Assembly: GCA_046091285.1 (NCBI GenBank)
Contig: JBJTBH010000192.1
Location: 1-5,052, forward strand
Length of the DNA: 5,052 nt
Direction: 5' to 3'
Source: CAIXOZ01 sp046091285
GTDB lineage: Bacteria; Cyanobacteriota; Cyanobacteriia; PCC-6307; Cyanobiaceae
Shown here in pieces: positions 1 through 5,052 of this stretch. The first letter of the stretch is position 1, and every line of letters begins with the position of its first letter. The translations under genes were made by a program, and so were the position numbers. Under the pieces are notes generated by a model that saw only the letters and a program-made list of their open reading frames with translations, had not been told where the DNA came from and did not search any database.

Positions 1-78
1 GCCCCACGGCTGCCGTTGGCATGGGTCGTCTTCGGGATGGTCTCGGGCGGCTGGCTCTGGAGCCGCCAGCGCCGCTGA
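1..78 (+). CDS. C-terminal end of an unidentified gene, probably a membrane protein (partial)
   Basis: Reading from base 1 there is an open frame of 25 codons ending in TGA at 76-78. The visible tail is hydrophobic (LPLAWVVFGMVSGGWLW) and ends in a basic SRQRR. This looks like a last transmembrane segment followed by a short cytoplasmic tail under the positive-inside rule. The stop lies 43 bases before sufE on the same strand, so the two could be co-transcribed. Too little is present to name a family. The frame used by sufE is also open across this stretch but contains no ATG, GTG or TTG upstream of 122, so it does not offer a longer sufE. The call rests on composition and position only. Confidence 0.5.
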   Translation, partial: APRLPLAWVVFGMVSGGWLWSRQRR

Positions 79-121
79 CGCGCCACAGTGGATCGACCAC
101 CTCCGCTCCAGCCTCCCCGCC

Positions 122-544
122 ATGGTCACCGGCAGCGACGCCCTTGATCGCATCGTCAAGCGCCTGGCGGAGACCACCGACCCCAGGCGCCGCTACGAGT
201 ACGTCCTCTGGCTCGCGAAGAAGCTGCAACCGCTGCCCGAGGACTTCCGTCAGGAGGCCTTCAAGGTGCGCGGCTGCGTCTCCCAGGTGTACGTGGTCGG
301 TCAGCTGCGCGATGGCGTGCTGCACTGGCAGGGGGGTTCCGATGCCCAGATCACCAAGGGGCTCCTGGCCCTGCTGATCGAAGGACTGGAGGGCCTGACC
401 CCCGAGGGGGTGATGGCTCTGGATCCGACCTTCATCGCCGCCACGGGCCTGCAGGCCAGCCTCACCCCCTCAAGGGCCAATGGCTTCCTCAACATCCTGC
501 GCATGATGCAGGCCCAGGCGGCGGCCCTGCAGAGCCCAGCCTGA
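122..544 (+). CDS. sufE: SufE family cysteine desulfuration protein
   Basis: SufE accepts persulfide sulfur from the cysteine desulfurase SufS, stimulates it, and passes the sulfur on for iron-sulfur cluster assembly in the cytoplasm. The 140-residue product has the usual length of the family. The hallmark loop VRGCVSQV lies at residues 49-56, with Cys52 as the expected sulfur-accepting residue (the counterpart of Cys51 in E. coli SufE). Other family features follow in order: an N-terminal helix with RYEYVLWLAKKL (24-35), GGSDAQITKGLLALL (71-85), and the C-terminal GLQASLTPSRANGFLNIL (109-126), which contains the conserved SLTPSRxNG stretch. ATG 122 is the only start codon in frame between the window edge and the conserved region. 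No clear Shine-Dalgarno sequence precedes it. No other suf genes are visible, so this sufE stands apart from a sufBCDS cluster, at least within this window. Confidence 0.95.
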   Translation: MVTGSDALDRIVKRLAETTDPRRRYEYVLWLAKKLQPLPEDFRQEAFKVRGCVSQVYVVGQLRDGVLHWQGGSDAQITKGLLALLIEGLEGLTPEGVMALDPTFIAATGLQASLTPSRANGFLNILRMMQAQAAALQSPA

Positions 545-612
545 ATGCATCGCCGCCGCCCTGAACGGACCGGGCGATTTCTAGGATCGGCGGTTTCGCG
601 GCGCAGCTCGGC
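545..612 (+). other. sufE-hom intergenic spacer
   Basis: These 68 bases separate the sufE stop from the hom start. The only promoter-like element is TAGGAT at 582-587 (four of six matches to the bacterial -10 consensus), without a good -35 box at normal spacing. AGGA at 583-586 is about 26 bases from the hom ATG, too far to act as its ribosome binding site. No terminator-like hairpin with a T run is visible, so read-through from sufE into hom is plausible. The spacer is spanned by a short open frame described under the findings. Confidence 0.4.
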
Positions 613-1932
613 ATGACCATCGGGATCGGCTTACTCGGTCTGGGCACGGTGGGAGCCGGGGTGGCCGGCATCCTGGCCACCCCGGAAGGGCGCCATCCCC
701 TGGTGGCGGACCTCACCATCCGGCGGGTGGCGGTGCGGGACCTGGGACGCCCCAGGCCGCTCGAACTGGATCCGGCCCTGCTCACCACCGATGCGGAAGC
801 GGTGGTTGATGACCCGGCGGTGGATCTGGTGGTGGAGGTGATGGGCGGGCTGGAGCCGGCCCGCAGCCTGATCCTGCGGGCGATTCAGGCCGGCAAGCCG
901 GTGGTCACCGCCAACAAGGGCGTGATCGCCCGCTACGGCGAGGAAATTGCCGCCGCCGCCGCCGCCAGGGGGGTCTACGTGCTGATCGAGGCCGCCGTCG
1001 GCGGTGGGATCCCGATCATCGAACCGCTGAAACAATCCCTCGGCAGCAACCGGATCCAGCGGGTGAGCGGCATCATCAACGGCACCACCAACTACATCCT
1101 CAGCCGGATGGCCGAGGAGGGGGCGGCCTACGGCGACGTGCTGGCCGATGCCCAGCGCCTCGGGTATGCCGAAGCCGATCCTGCCGCTGATGTCGAGGGC
1201 GGGGATGCGGCCGACAAGATCGCGATCCTGGCGGGTCTGGCCTATGGCGGGGCGATCGAGCGCTCGCAGATCCCCACCGAAGGCATCCACCGCCTCGAGG
1301 CCCGTGATGTCGACTACGCGGCCCAGCTGGGCTTCGTGGTCAAGCTTCTGGCCGTCGCCCAGCACGTCGGCACCGCCGCCGACGGCCACGCCGAGCTCGA
1401 TGTGAGCGTCAACCCGACCCTGGTGCCGCGGGACCACCCTCTGGCGGGGGTGAACGGGGTGAACAACGCCATCCTGGTGGAAGGCGATCCGGTGGGCCGG
1501 GTGATGTTCTACGGACCGGGGGCCGGAGCCGGGCCGACCGCCTCCGCCGTGGTGGCTGACATCCTCAACATCGCCGGCATCCGTGCTGCCACCGACGGCA
1601 TCACCGACGGCGACACCCCGCGCCTGGATCCGCTGCTGGCGGCCAGTCGCTGGCGCCCCTGCCGCCTGGCCGCCGCCGGCGCCACGGTGAAGCGCAATTA
1701 CGTGCGGCTGCAGACCCATGACGAAGCGGGCGTGATCGGCAAGATCGGCAGCTGCTTCGGAGCGGAGGCGATCTCGATCCGTTCGATCGTTCAGTTCGAG
1801 GGCCAGGACGGGCAGGCCGAGATCGTGGTGATCACCCATGAGGTGCCGGAAGACCGCTTCCGCGCCGCCCTGTGCGCCATCGCTGCCCTCCCGGAGGTGA
1901 AGACGATCGCCGCGACGCTGCGCACCCTCTGA
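613..1932 (+). CDS. hom: Homoserine dehydrogenase
   Basis: This enzyme reduces L-aspartate 4-semialdehyde to L-homoserine with NAD(P)H, the branch point towards threonine, methionine and isoleucine, in the cytoplasm. The 439-residue product is a full-length monofunctional form with no fused aspartokinase. It begins with a Rossmann dinucleotide-binding loop, GLGTVG at residues 9-14. TANKG at 99-103 carries Lys102 of the cofactor/substrate region. The catalytic domain contains EAAVGGGIP (126-134) and INGTTNYIL (155-163). The family signature runs from Ala180 through GYAEADPAADVEGGDAADK (184-202) and includes Glu187, Asp198 and Lys202, which align with residues known to matter in yeast homoserine dehydrogenase. 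From about residue 361 there is an ACT domain (VRLQTHDEAGVIGKIGSCFG, 364-383), which in this family is a regulatory module, often for threonine feedback. ATG 613 sits just before the Rossmann strand, which fixes the start. It follows sufE in the same direction. A run of six GCC codons (949-966) gives a short alanine tract. Confidence 0.97.
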   Translation: MTIGIGLLGLGTVGAGVAGILATPEGRHPLVADLTIRRVAVRDLGRPRPLELDPALLTTDAEAVVDDPAVDLVVEVMGGLEPARSLILRAIQAGKPVVTANKGVIARYGEEIAAAAAARGVYVLIEAAVGGGIPIIEPLKQSLGSNRIQRVSGIINGTTNYILSRMAEEGAAYGDVLADAQRLGYAEADPAADVEGGDAADKIAILAGLAYGGAIERSQIPTEGIHRLEARDVDYAAQLGFVVKLLAVAQHVGTAADGHAELDVSVNPTLVPRDHPLAGVNGVNNAILVEGDPVGRVMFYGPGAGAGPTASAVVADILNIAGIRAATDGITDGDTPRLDPLLAASRWRPCRLAAAGATVKRNYVRLQTHDEAGVIGKIGSCFGAEAISIRSIVQFEGQDGQAEIVVITHEVPEDRFRAALCAIAALPEVKTIAATLRTL

Positions 1933-1974
1933 GGACCGGACCGGACGCGTTGGCCCTCCTGTGTGGGCTTGCGG

Positions 1975-2003
1975 ACATCCGCCTGTGAAACCGTGGCGGA
2001 TGT
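1975..2003 (+). terminator. GC-rich hairpin after hom, possible terminator without a T run
   Basis: ACATCCGCC (1975-1983) and GGCGGATGT (1995-2003) are perfect inverted repeats of nine bases, separated by an 11-base loop. The hairpin begins 43 bases after the hom stop codon. No T run follows, so it does not match a classical intrinsic terminator. It could be a weak terminator, a stabiliser of the 3' end of the hom message, or chance. Function is inference; the inverted repeat itself is read directly. Confidence 0.35.
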
Positions 2004-2007
2004 GCCT

Positions 2008-2037
2008 ATGACTCAGGCAGAGTGAAGGAAATCTAAA
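2008..2037 (+). promoter_or_regulatory. Weak candidate sigma-70 type promoter upstream of the hypothetical gene
   Basis: ATGACT (2008-2013) matches TTGACA at four of six bases, and TCTAAA (2032-2037) matches TATAAT at four of six, with an 18-base spacer. It lies in the most AT-rich part of the gap and would drive the hypothetical gene and the transporter. Both boxes are imperfect, so this is only a candidate. It would leave a leader of about 150 bases before ATG 2199. Confidence 0.2.
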
Positions 2038-2198
2038 GAGATTGATCCGGCAGCCCCGGAAGACGGGCCACCACCCTCCTTCACTCCGCTCCAATCCAGC
2101 CCGGATGCCGCCAGGCGCACCTTCGGGGCCCTTCCCAGAAGAGCTCCCCATCCCCTGGCCCCATCTCTCAGGCACTCCGCAACGGGACCTTCCCCAGC

Positions 2199-2606
2199 AT
2201 GGCCACCAGTACAACCAGCCCCACGACCAGCCCGACAACCGACGCGCCAGGCAACGGCCACGCGATAGGCCACAGCAATGCGATCGCTCACAGCAACGCG
2301 ATGCACAGCGGCTCCACCGACAGCGACGACACCGCCTCCAGCCGCGAACTCTCCAGCAGCTCCCCCGTGAATCTCCACCAGGGCGACACGATCCGTCTTC
2401 CCGATGACGGCAGCATCCGCCTGCCCCAGACCTCCCAGAGCGAAGGCAGTCTTTATCAGGTGATCGCCCTTGATGCGGGCCACGACCGCTGCTGGATTCG
2501 CAGCTGGCCCCTGACCCGCCAGGGCTCTCCGGTGTTTGAAATTTCCCTGCAGCAGGCCCAGCGTCACGGCGCCCACCGCCCGGTGCTGCAACGCCAGAGC
2601 CCTTGA
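2199..2606 (+). CDS. Hypothetical protein with low-complexity N-terminus
   Basis: I do not recognise a named family. The 135-residue product has two parts. Residues 1-56 are low complexity, rich in Ser, Thr, His, Asn and Gly, built partly from short repeats (TTSP; HSNA), and look disordered. Residues 57-121 look folded: VNLHQGDTIRLPDDGSIRLP (57-76), then LYQVIALD (85-92), RCWIRSWPL (97-105) and GSPVFEISLQQ (109-119), an alternation of short beta-like strands suggesting a small barrel. There is no signal peptide or membrane segment, so it is probably cytoplasmic. GTG 2367 at residue 57 could start a 79-residue form containing only the compact part. The gene lies 58 bases upstream of the binding-protein start, on the same strand, and may be co-transcribed with it. 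That arrangement alone does not show a transport role. Third-position G/C bias in the C-terminal half matches the neighbours and supports real coding. Confidence 0.7.
   Translation: MATSTTSPTTSPTTDAPGNGHAIGHSNAIAHSNAMHSGSTDSDDTASSRELSSSSPVNLHQGDTIRLPDDGSIRLPQTSQSEGSLYQVIALDAGHDRCWIRSWPLTRQGSPVFEISLQQAQRHGAHRPVLQRQSP
2211..2240 (+). repeat. 12-base tandem repeat in the hypothetical gene
   Basis: Two and a half imperfect copies of a 12-base unit, ACAACCAGCCCC / ACGACCAGCCCG / ACAACC, encode TTSPTTSPTT near the N-terminus. The unit is a multiple of three, so changes in copy number would keep the frame. Confidence 0.7.
2271..2309 (+). repeat. Short imperfect repeat encoding HSNA units in the hypothetical gene
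   Basis: CACAGCAATGCGAT at 2271-2284 recurs as CACAGCAACGCGAT at 2289-2302 with one difference, an 18-base period, and CACAGC begins a third partial copy at 2304-2309. The encoded protein reads HSNAIAHSNAMHS. The first copy includes a HIP1 octamer. Confidence 0.65.
2280..2287. repeat. HIP1 octamer (GCGATCGC)
   Basis: This is an exact match to the highly iterated palindrome known to be over-represented in many cyanobacterial genomes. It lies inside the repeat-rich N-terminus of the hypothetical gene and supports a cyanobacterial source. Confidence 0.7.
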
Positions 2607-2664
2607 ATGGAGGGCCTGGAGCCGCCAGCGCTCCCCTGAGCCCCCCCAGCCTGCTTTGGCCCCT

Positions 2665-4278
2665 GTGCCTGCTTATGGCCGTCTGACGCCCTGGCCCCTG
2701 GCGTTGATGACGGCCGTTCTGCTGCTTGGGCTGGCGTCCTGCCAGTCCACCCGGCCGCCGGGGCGCTTGATCGTGGCCAGCCGCCATCGCATCGATTCGG
2801 TGGATCCAGCGGCCGGCACGACGGTCGGTGCCCTGCAACTGCTCAGTGCCCTCGGGGATCCGCTTTATGCGATCACCGCTGAGGGCCGCCTGGAACCCCG
2901 GCTGGCCCAGGCCCTGCCCGCGGTGAGCGCCGATGGCCTGCGGGCCCGCATCCGCCTCAGGCCCGGCGTGACCTTCCAGGACGGCACCGCCTTCGATGCC
3001 GAGGCGATGGCCTTCAGCCTGCGCCGTTTCCTGGCGATCGGCAAACTCAGCTATCTGCTCGGGGATCGGGTCAAGGGGGTGCGGGTGATCGCGCCGCTGA
3101 CCCTGGAGCTCGAGCTCAGGCGTCCCTACAGCCCCCTGCCGCGCCTGTTGAGTGCCATCAGCCTGACGCCGGTCTCGCCGACGGCCTATCGCCAGCATCA
3201 GCACCGTTATCTCAACGATCGTTTCATCGGCACCGGGCCCTATCGGCTGACCCTGTTCAACACCCAGCAGCAACGCCTGGAGCCGTTCCGGGGCTACTGG
3301 GGGCGCCCGCCTGCCAACCGCGGTCTGGAGCTGGTGAACCTCAGCAACTCCACCGCCCTTTATGGGGCGATGCAAAGCGGCGAGGTGGATGTGCTGCTCT
3401 CTACCAGCCTCGAAAATGACCAGCAGATGGCTCTGCATCGCCAGGCGGCAGCCGGTCGTCTGCGGGAAGGGGTGGGTCCGGCCCTGGAGATCGGCTACCT
3501 GAGCCTGCTCACGAGCCATCCGCCCCTCGACGATCCACGGCTGCGGCGCGCCCTGGCCCTCAGCCTCGATCGCCGGCTGATCCAGACCCGCGTCAGCGAA
3601 GGGCTGCGCCCCTCCCTGCGGACCGTGGTGCCGACGATGCTGCCGGGTTCAGCCCCCGCCAGCTGGCCGACCTTCAACCCCAGGGCGGCCCGCTCCCTGT
3701 TCCGTCAGGCCGGCTATTGCCGCGGCCGCATCCTGACCCTGCCCTTCACCTTCCGCTCCAACATCCCCAGCGATCGCCTGTTCGCCCTCACCTGGCAGGC
3801 CCAGCTGCAGCGGGATCTCTCCGACTGCGTGGCCCTGCAGGTGACGGGAATGGAAGCCACCACCGCCTACCGACAGCTCGGTGATGGTGCATTCACGATG
3901 ATCCTCCTCGACTGGATCGCCGATTTCCCCGACGCCGACAACTACCTGATGCCCCTGCTCAGCTGTGAGCAGAGTCGCGGCCAGCGCTGTCTGCGGGGGG
4001 CCAGTGCCGCCAGCGGCAGCTTCTGGAGTGAACCGGGTCTGGAGGAGAGCCTCAGGCGCAGCGCCAGGCTCCGGGGCGCAGCCCGCCACCAGCTGTTGGA
4101 GGCCCTGCAGCGACGCACGGCAGCGGCGGTTCCCTACCTGCCGGTCTGGGGCGTGGCTCCACGGGCCTGGGCCCGTCCGGGACTGCGCACGCCGCGGTTT
4201 GATGGCTCAGGCCGGGTGCTGCTGATGGACCTGGCGGAAACGAACGCACCGCCTCTGACGATCGGAGATCCGCGATGA
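2665..4278 (+). CDS. ABC transporter substrate-binding lipoprotein, family 5 (peptide/nickel type)
   Basis: This is the periplasmic, lipid-anchored solute receptor of an Opp/Dpp/Nik-type importer. Counted from GTG 2665 it has 537 residues, normal for the family. An N-terminal stretch with one Arg (Arg6) leads to a hydrophobic core ending in the lipobox LASC, so Cys26 should be the lipidated residue. Family landmarks follow: LIVASRHRIDSVDPA (35-49), LRPGVTFQDGTAFDAEAM (98-115), IGTGPYRLTL (188-197), DPRLRRALALSLDRRLI (290-306), LLDWIADFPDADNYLMPLL (414-432) and a C-terminal VPYLPVWG (489-496). The start is uncertain. The frame stays open back to ATG 2536, but that would overlap the preceding gene by 71 bases and put a long hydrophilic stretch before the signal peptide. 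ATG 2707 would leave a signal peptide with no basic residue. GTG 2665 (or TTG 2656) fits best, though without a clear ribosome binding site. The stop overlaps the permease start (ATGA). The family binds peptides, nickel chelates, glutathione and other solutes; the substrate cannot be told here. Confidence 0.92.
   Translation: MPAYGRLTPWPLALMTAVLLLGLASCQSTRPPGRLIVASRHRIDSVDPAAGTTVGALQLLSALGDPLYAITAEGRLEPRLAQALPAVSADGLRARIRLRPGVTFQDGTAFDAEAMAFSLRRFLAIGKLSYLLGDRVKGVRVIAPLTLELELRRPYSPLPRLLSAISLTPVSPTAYRQHQHRYLNDRFIGTGPYRLTLFNTQQQRLEPFRGYWGRPPANRGLELVNLSNSTALYGAMQSGEVDVLLSTSLENDQQMALHRQAAAGRLREGVGPALEIGYLSLLTSHPPLDDPRLRRALALSLDRRLIQTRVSEGLRPSLRTVVPTMLPGSAPASWPTFNPRAARSLFRQAGYCRGRILTLPFTFRSNIPSDRLFALTWQAQLQRDLSDCVALQVTGMEATTAYRQLGDGAFTMILLDWIADFPDADNYLMPLLSCEQSRGQRCLRGASAASGSFWSEPGLEESLRRSARLRGAARHQLLEALQRRTAAAVPYLPVWGVAPRAWARPGLRTPRFDGSGRVLLMDLAETNAPPLTIGDPR
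3770..3777. repeat. HIP1 octamer (GCGATCGC)
   Basis: A second exact HIP1 octamer, inside the substrate-binding protein gene. Two in about 5 kb is more than I would expect by chance from base composition, but well below the density of the most HIP1-rich cyanobacteria. Confidence 0.7.
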
Positions 4279-5052
4279 GTCGCCGCCGCGAGCTGCTGAC
4301 CTACACCGCTGGCCGGCTGGCCCTGGTGCCGGTGATGCTCTGGTTGATCGCCAGCCTGGTGTTTCTGCTGCTCCGGGTCGCGCCAGGGGATCCGATCGAT
4401 GCCCTGCTCGGCACCCGGGCTTCGGCTGCGGCACGGGAAGCGCTCAGGGCCCAGCTGGGCCTGAACCAGCCGCTCATCACCCAGTACGGCCGCTACCTGA
4501 TCGATCTGCTGCACGGCCAGCTGGGGCAATCGCTCACCAACCAGGACTCGGTGGCCGGGATCATCGGTCGCAGTCTTCCGGCCAGCCTGGAGCTGGGGAT
4601 CTGCGCCCTGCTGCTCGCCGCCGTGCTCGGGCTGGCGGTGGGCTTCAGTGGCATCGCCCGGCCGGAGGGCCGGCTGGACCTGGCCGGGCGTCTGTTCGGC
4701 ATCGGCACCTATGCCCTGCCACCCTTCTGGGCGGCGATGCTGGTGCAGCTGGTGTTCGCCGTCTGGCTGGGCTGGTTGCCGGTGGGAGGCCGCTTTCCAC
4801 CCACGCTGCAGCCGCCGACGGGAACGGGTTTCGACCTGCTCGACAGCCTGAGGGCCGGCGACCTCAGCCAGCTGCTCGGAAGCCTGCGGCACCTGCTGCT
4901 GCCCGCCGCCACGCTCGGCCTGCTGATGAGCGGCATCTTCGCCAATGCCCTGCGCCTCAACCTGCGCCGGGCCCTGGCCTCCGATTACGTGGAAGCGGCC
5001 CGCAGCCGCGGCCTGAGCGAGCGACGGCTGGTGCTGCGCCATGCCCTGCCGA
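4275..5052 (+). CDS. ABC transporter permease, DppB/OppB type (partial, runs off right edge)
   Basis: This is an inner-membrane channel subunit of a peptide-type importer; 259 codons are present and the frame is open at the window end. A basic start (MSRRR) leads into a first membrane helix at about residues 13-33. The family-typical RVAPGDPIDALLG (34-46) and LGLNQPLITQYGRYL (61-75) follow. Further hydrophobic segments lie at about 103-127, 143-170 and 206-228. The cytoplasmic EAA loop, which contacts the ATPase, is at 237-259: DYVEAARSRGLSERRLVLRH, then ALP at the edge. About 50-80 residues are probably missing, given typical lengths just above 300. ATG 4275 overlaps the binding-protein stop by four bases (ATGA), which suggests translational coupling and supports them as partners. 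A DppC-type second permease would be expected next but is not visible. Confidence 0.94.
   Translation, partial: MSRRRELLTYTAGRLALVPVMLWLIASLVFLLLRVAPGDPIDALLGTRASAAAREALRAQLGLNQPLITQYGRYLIDLLHGQLGQSLTNQDSVAGIIGRSLPASLELGICALLLAAVLGLAVGFSGIARPEGRLDLAGRLFGIGTYALPPFWAAMLVQLVFAVWLGWLPVGGRFPPTLQPPTGTGFDLLDSLRAGDLSQLLGSLRHLLLPAATLGLLMSGIFANALRLNLRRALASDYVEAARSRGLSERRLVLRHALP

Larger units (their letters stand above)
1933..2198 (+). other. Intergenic region between hom and the hypothetical gene
   Basis: This 266-base stretch has no convincing gene. Just after the hom stop is a short five-base tandem repeat (GGACC GGACC GGAC, 1933-1946). A hairpin follows at 1975-2003, then a comparatively AT-rich patch (about 2008-2042), the most promoter-like part. 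From about 2045 to 2198 the + strand is C-rich and G-poor, probably the untranslated leader of the next gene. Open frames crossing it on both strands give Arg/Pro/Gln/His-rich translations typical of non-coding frames in high-GC DNA. Confidence 0.6.

Noticed and set aside
2125..2162. Possible hairpin GGGGCC (2125-2130) with GGCCCC (2157-2162) in the leader before the hypothetical gene.
   Set aside because: It has only six pairs with a 26-base loop in GC-rich sequence and cannot be extended, so it is easily explained by chance. Nothing resembling a known riboswitch core was seen.
2042..2407. A 121-codon + strand frame starting at TTG 2042 and overlapping the hypothetical gene.
   Set aside because: The product is almost entirely Arg, Pro, Gln and His, typical of a shifted frame. 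The alternative frame from 2199 gives a protein whose C-terminal half looks folded.
2013..2591. A 192-codon minus-strand frame opposite the hypothetical gene.
   Set aside because: Its Ala/Gly/Val-rich translation has repeated AVAYRVAVAWRV-like stretches that simply mirror the short repeats on the + strand. There is no recognisable family.
2536..2664. ATG 2536 as the start of the binding protein (580 residues).
   Set aside because: It would overlap the preceding gene by 71 bases and place over 40 non-signal residues, including several Cys and Arg, before a well-formed lipoprotein signal peptide.
631..3519. A 962-codon open frame on the minus strand spanning hom, the gap and most of the binding-protein gene.
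   Set aside because: Its translation is rich in Arg, Gly, Gln, His and Pro with no recognisable domain. It lies opposite two clear genes and also crosses the non-coding gap. Long antisense frames are expected in high-GC DNA with strong third-position bias.
4134..5042. A 302-codon minus-strand frame opposite the end of the binding-protein gene and the permease.
   Set aside because: The translation is Gln/Ala/Arg/Pro-rich and lacks any domain, while the + strand carries well-matched transporter sequence.
1..5052. CRISPR arrays, tRNA or rRNA genes, insertion-sequence ends, attachment sites, toxin-antitoxin or phage genes.
   Set aside because: I looked on both strands and saw no spaced direct repeats, no tRNA-like cloverleaf, no transposase or integrase motifs and no terminal inverted repeats. 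The region reads as housekeeping and transport genes.

Overview
This window looks like ordinary chromosomal DNA from a high-GC, alpha-type unicellular cyanobacterium of the Cyanobium / freshwater Synechococcus kind. That placement is inference. It rests on strong G/C bias at third codon positions, weak Shine-Dalgarno signals, two HIP1 octamers (GCGATCGC), and the sequence character of SufE, homoserine dehydrogenase and a peptide-type ABC transporter. No marker gene such as rRNA is present to confirm it.

All supported genes are on the + strand. Bases 1-78 hold the last 25 codons of an unidentified gene, probably a membrane protein. Bases 122-544 encode SufE, the sulfur-transfer partner of the SufS cysteine desulfurase. 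After a 68-base gap, 613-1932 encode a full-length homoserine dehydrogenase with its C-terminal ACT domain. A 266-base gap (1933-2198) follows. It contains a GC-rich hairpin and a weak candidate promoter, and it probably separates two transcription units.

The second half is a transporter block. Bases 2199-2606 encode a 135-residue protein of unknown function, with a low-complexity Ser/Thr/His/Asn-rich N-terminus and a compact C-terminal half. Bases 2665-4278 encode a family-5 (Opp/Dpp/Nik-type) solute-binding lipoprotein. Its partner inner-membrane permease (DppB/OppB type) starts at 4275, overlaps the binding-protein stop codon by four bases (ATGA), and runs off the right edge. The binding protein should deliver a peptide-like or other small solute to the permease. 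The second permease and the ATPases are not in view, so the substrate cannot be named.

I found no convincing new system, RNA gene, CRISPR array or mobile element. The points most worth a second look are the start sites and stop/start junctions (TGAATG at 542-547 and at 2604-2609) and the repeat-built N-terminus of the unknown protein.
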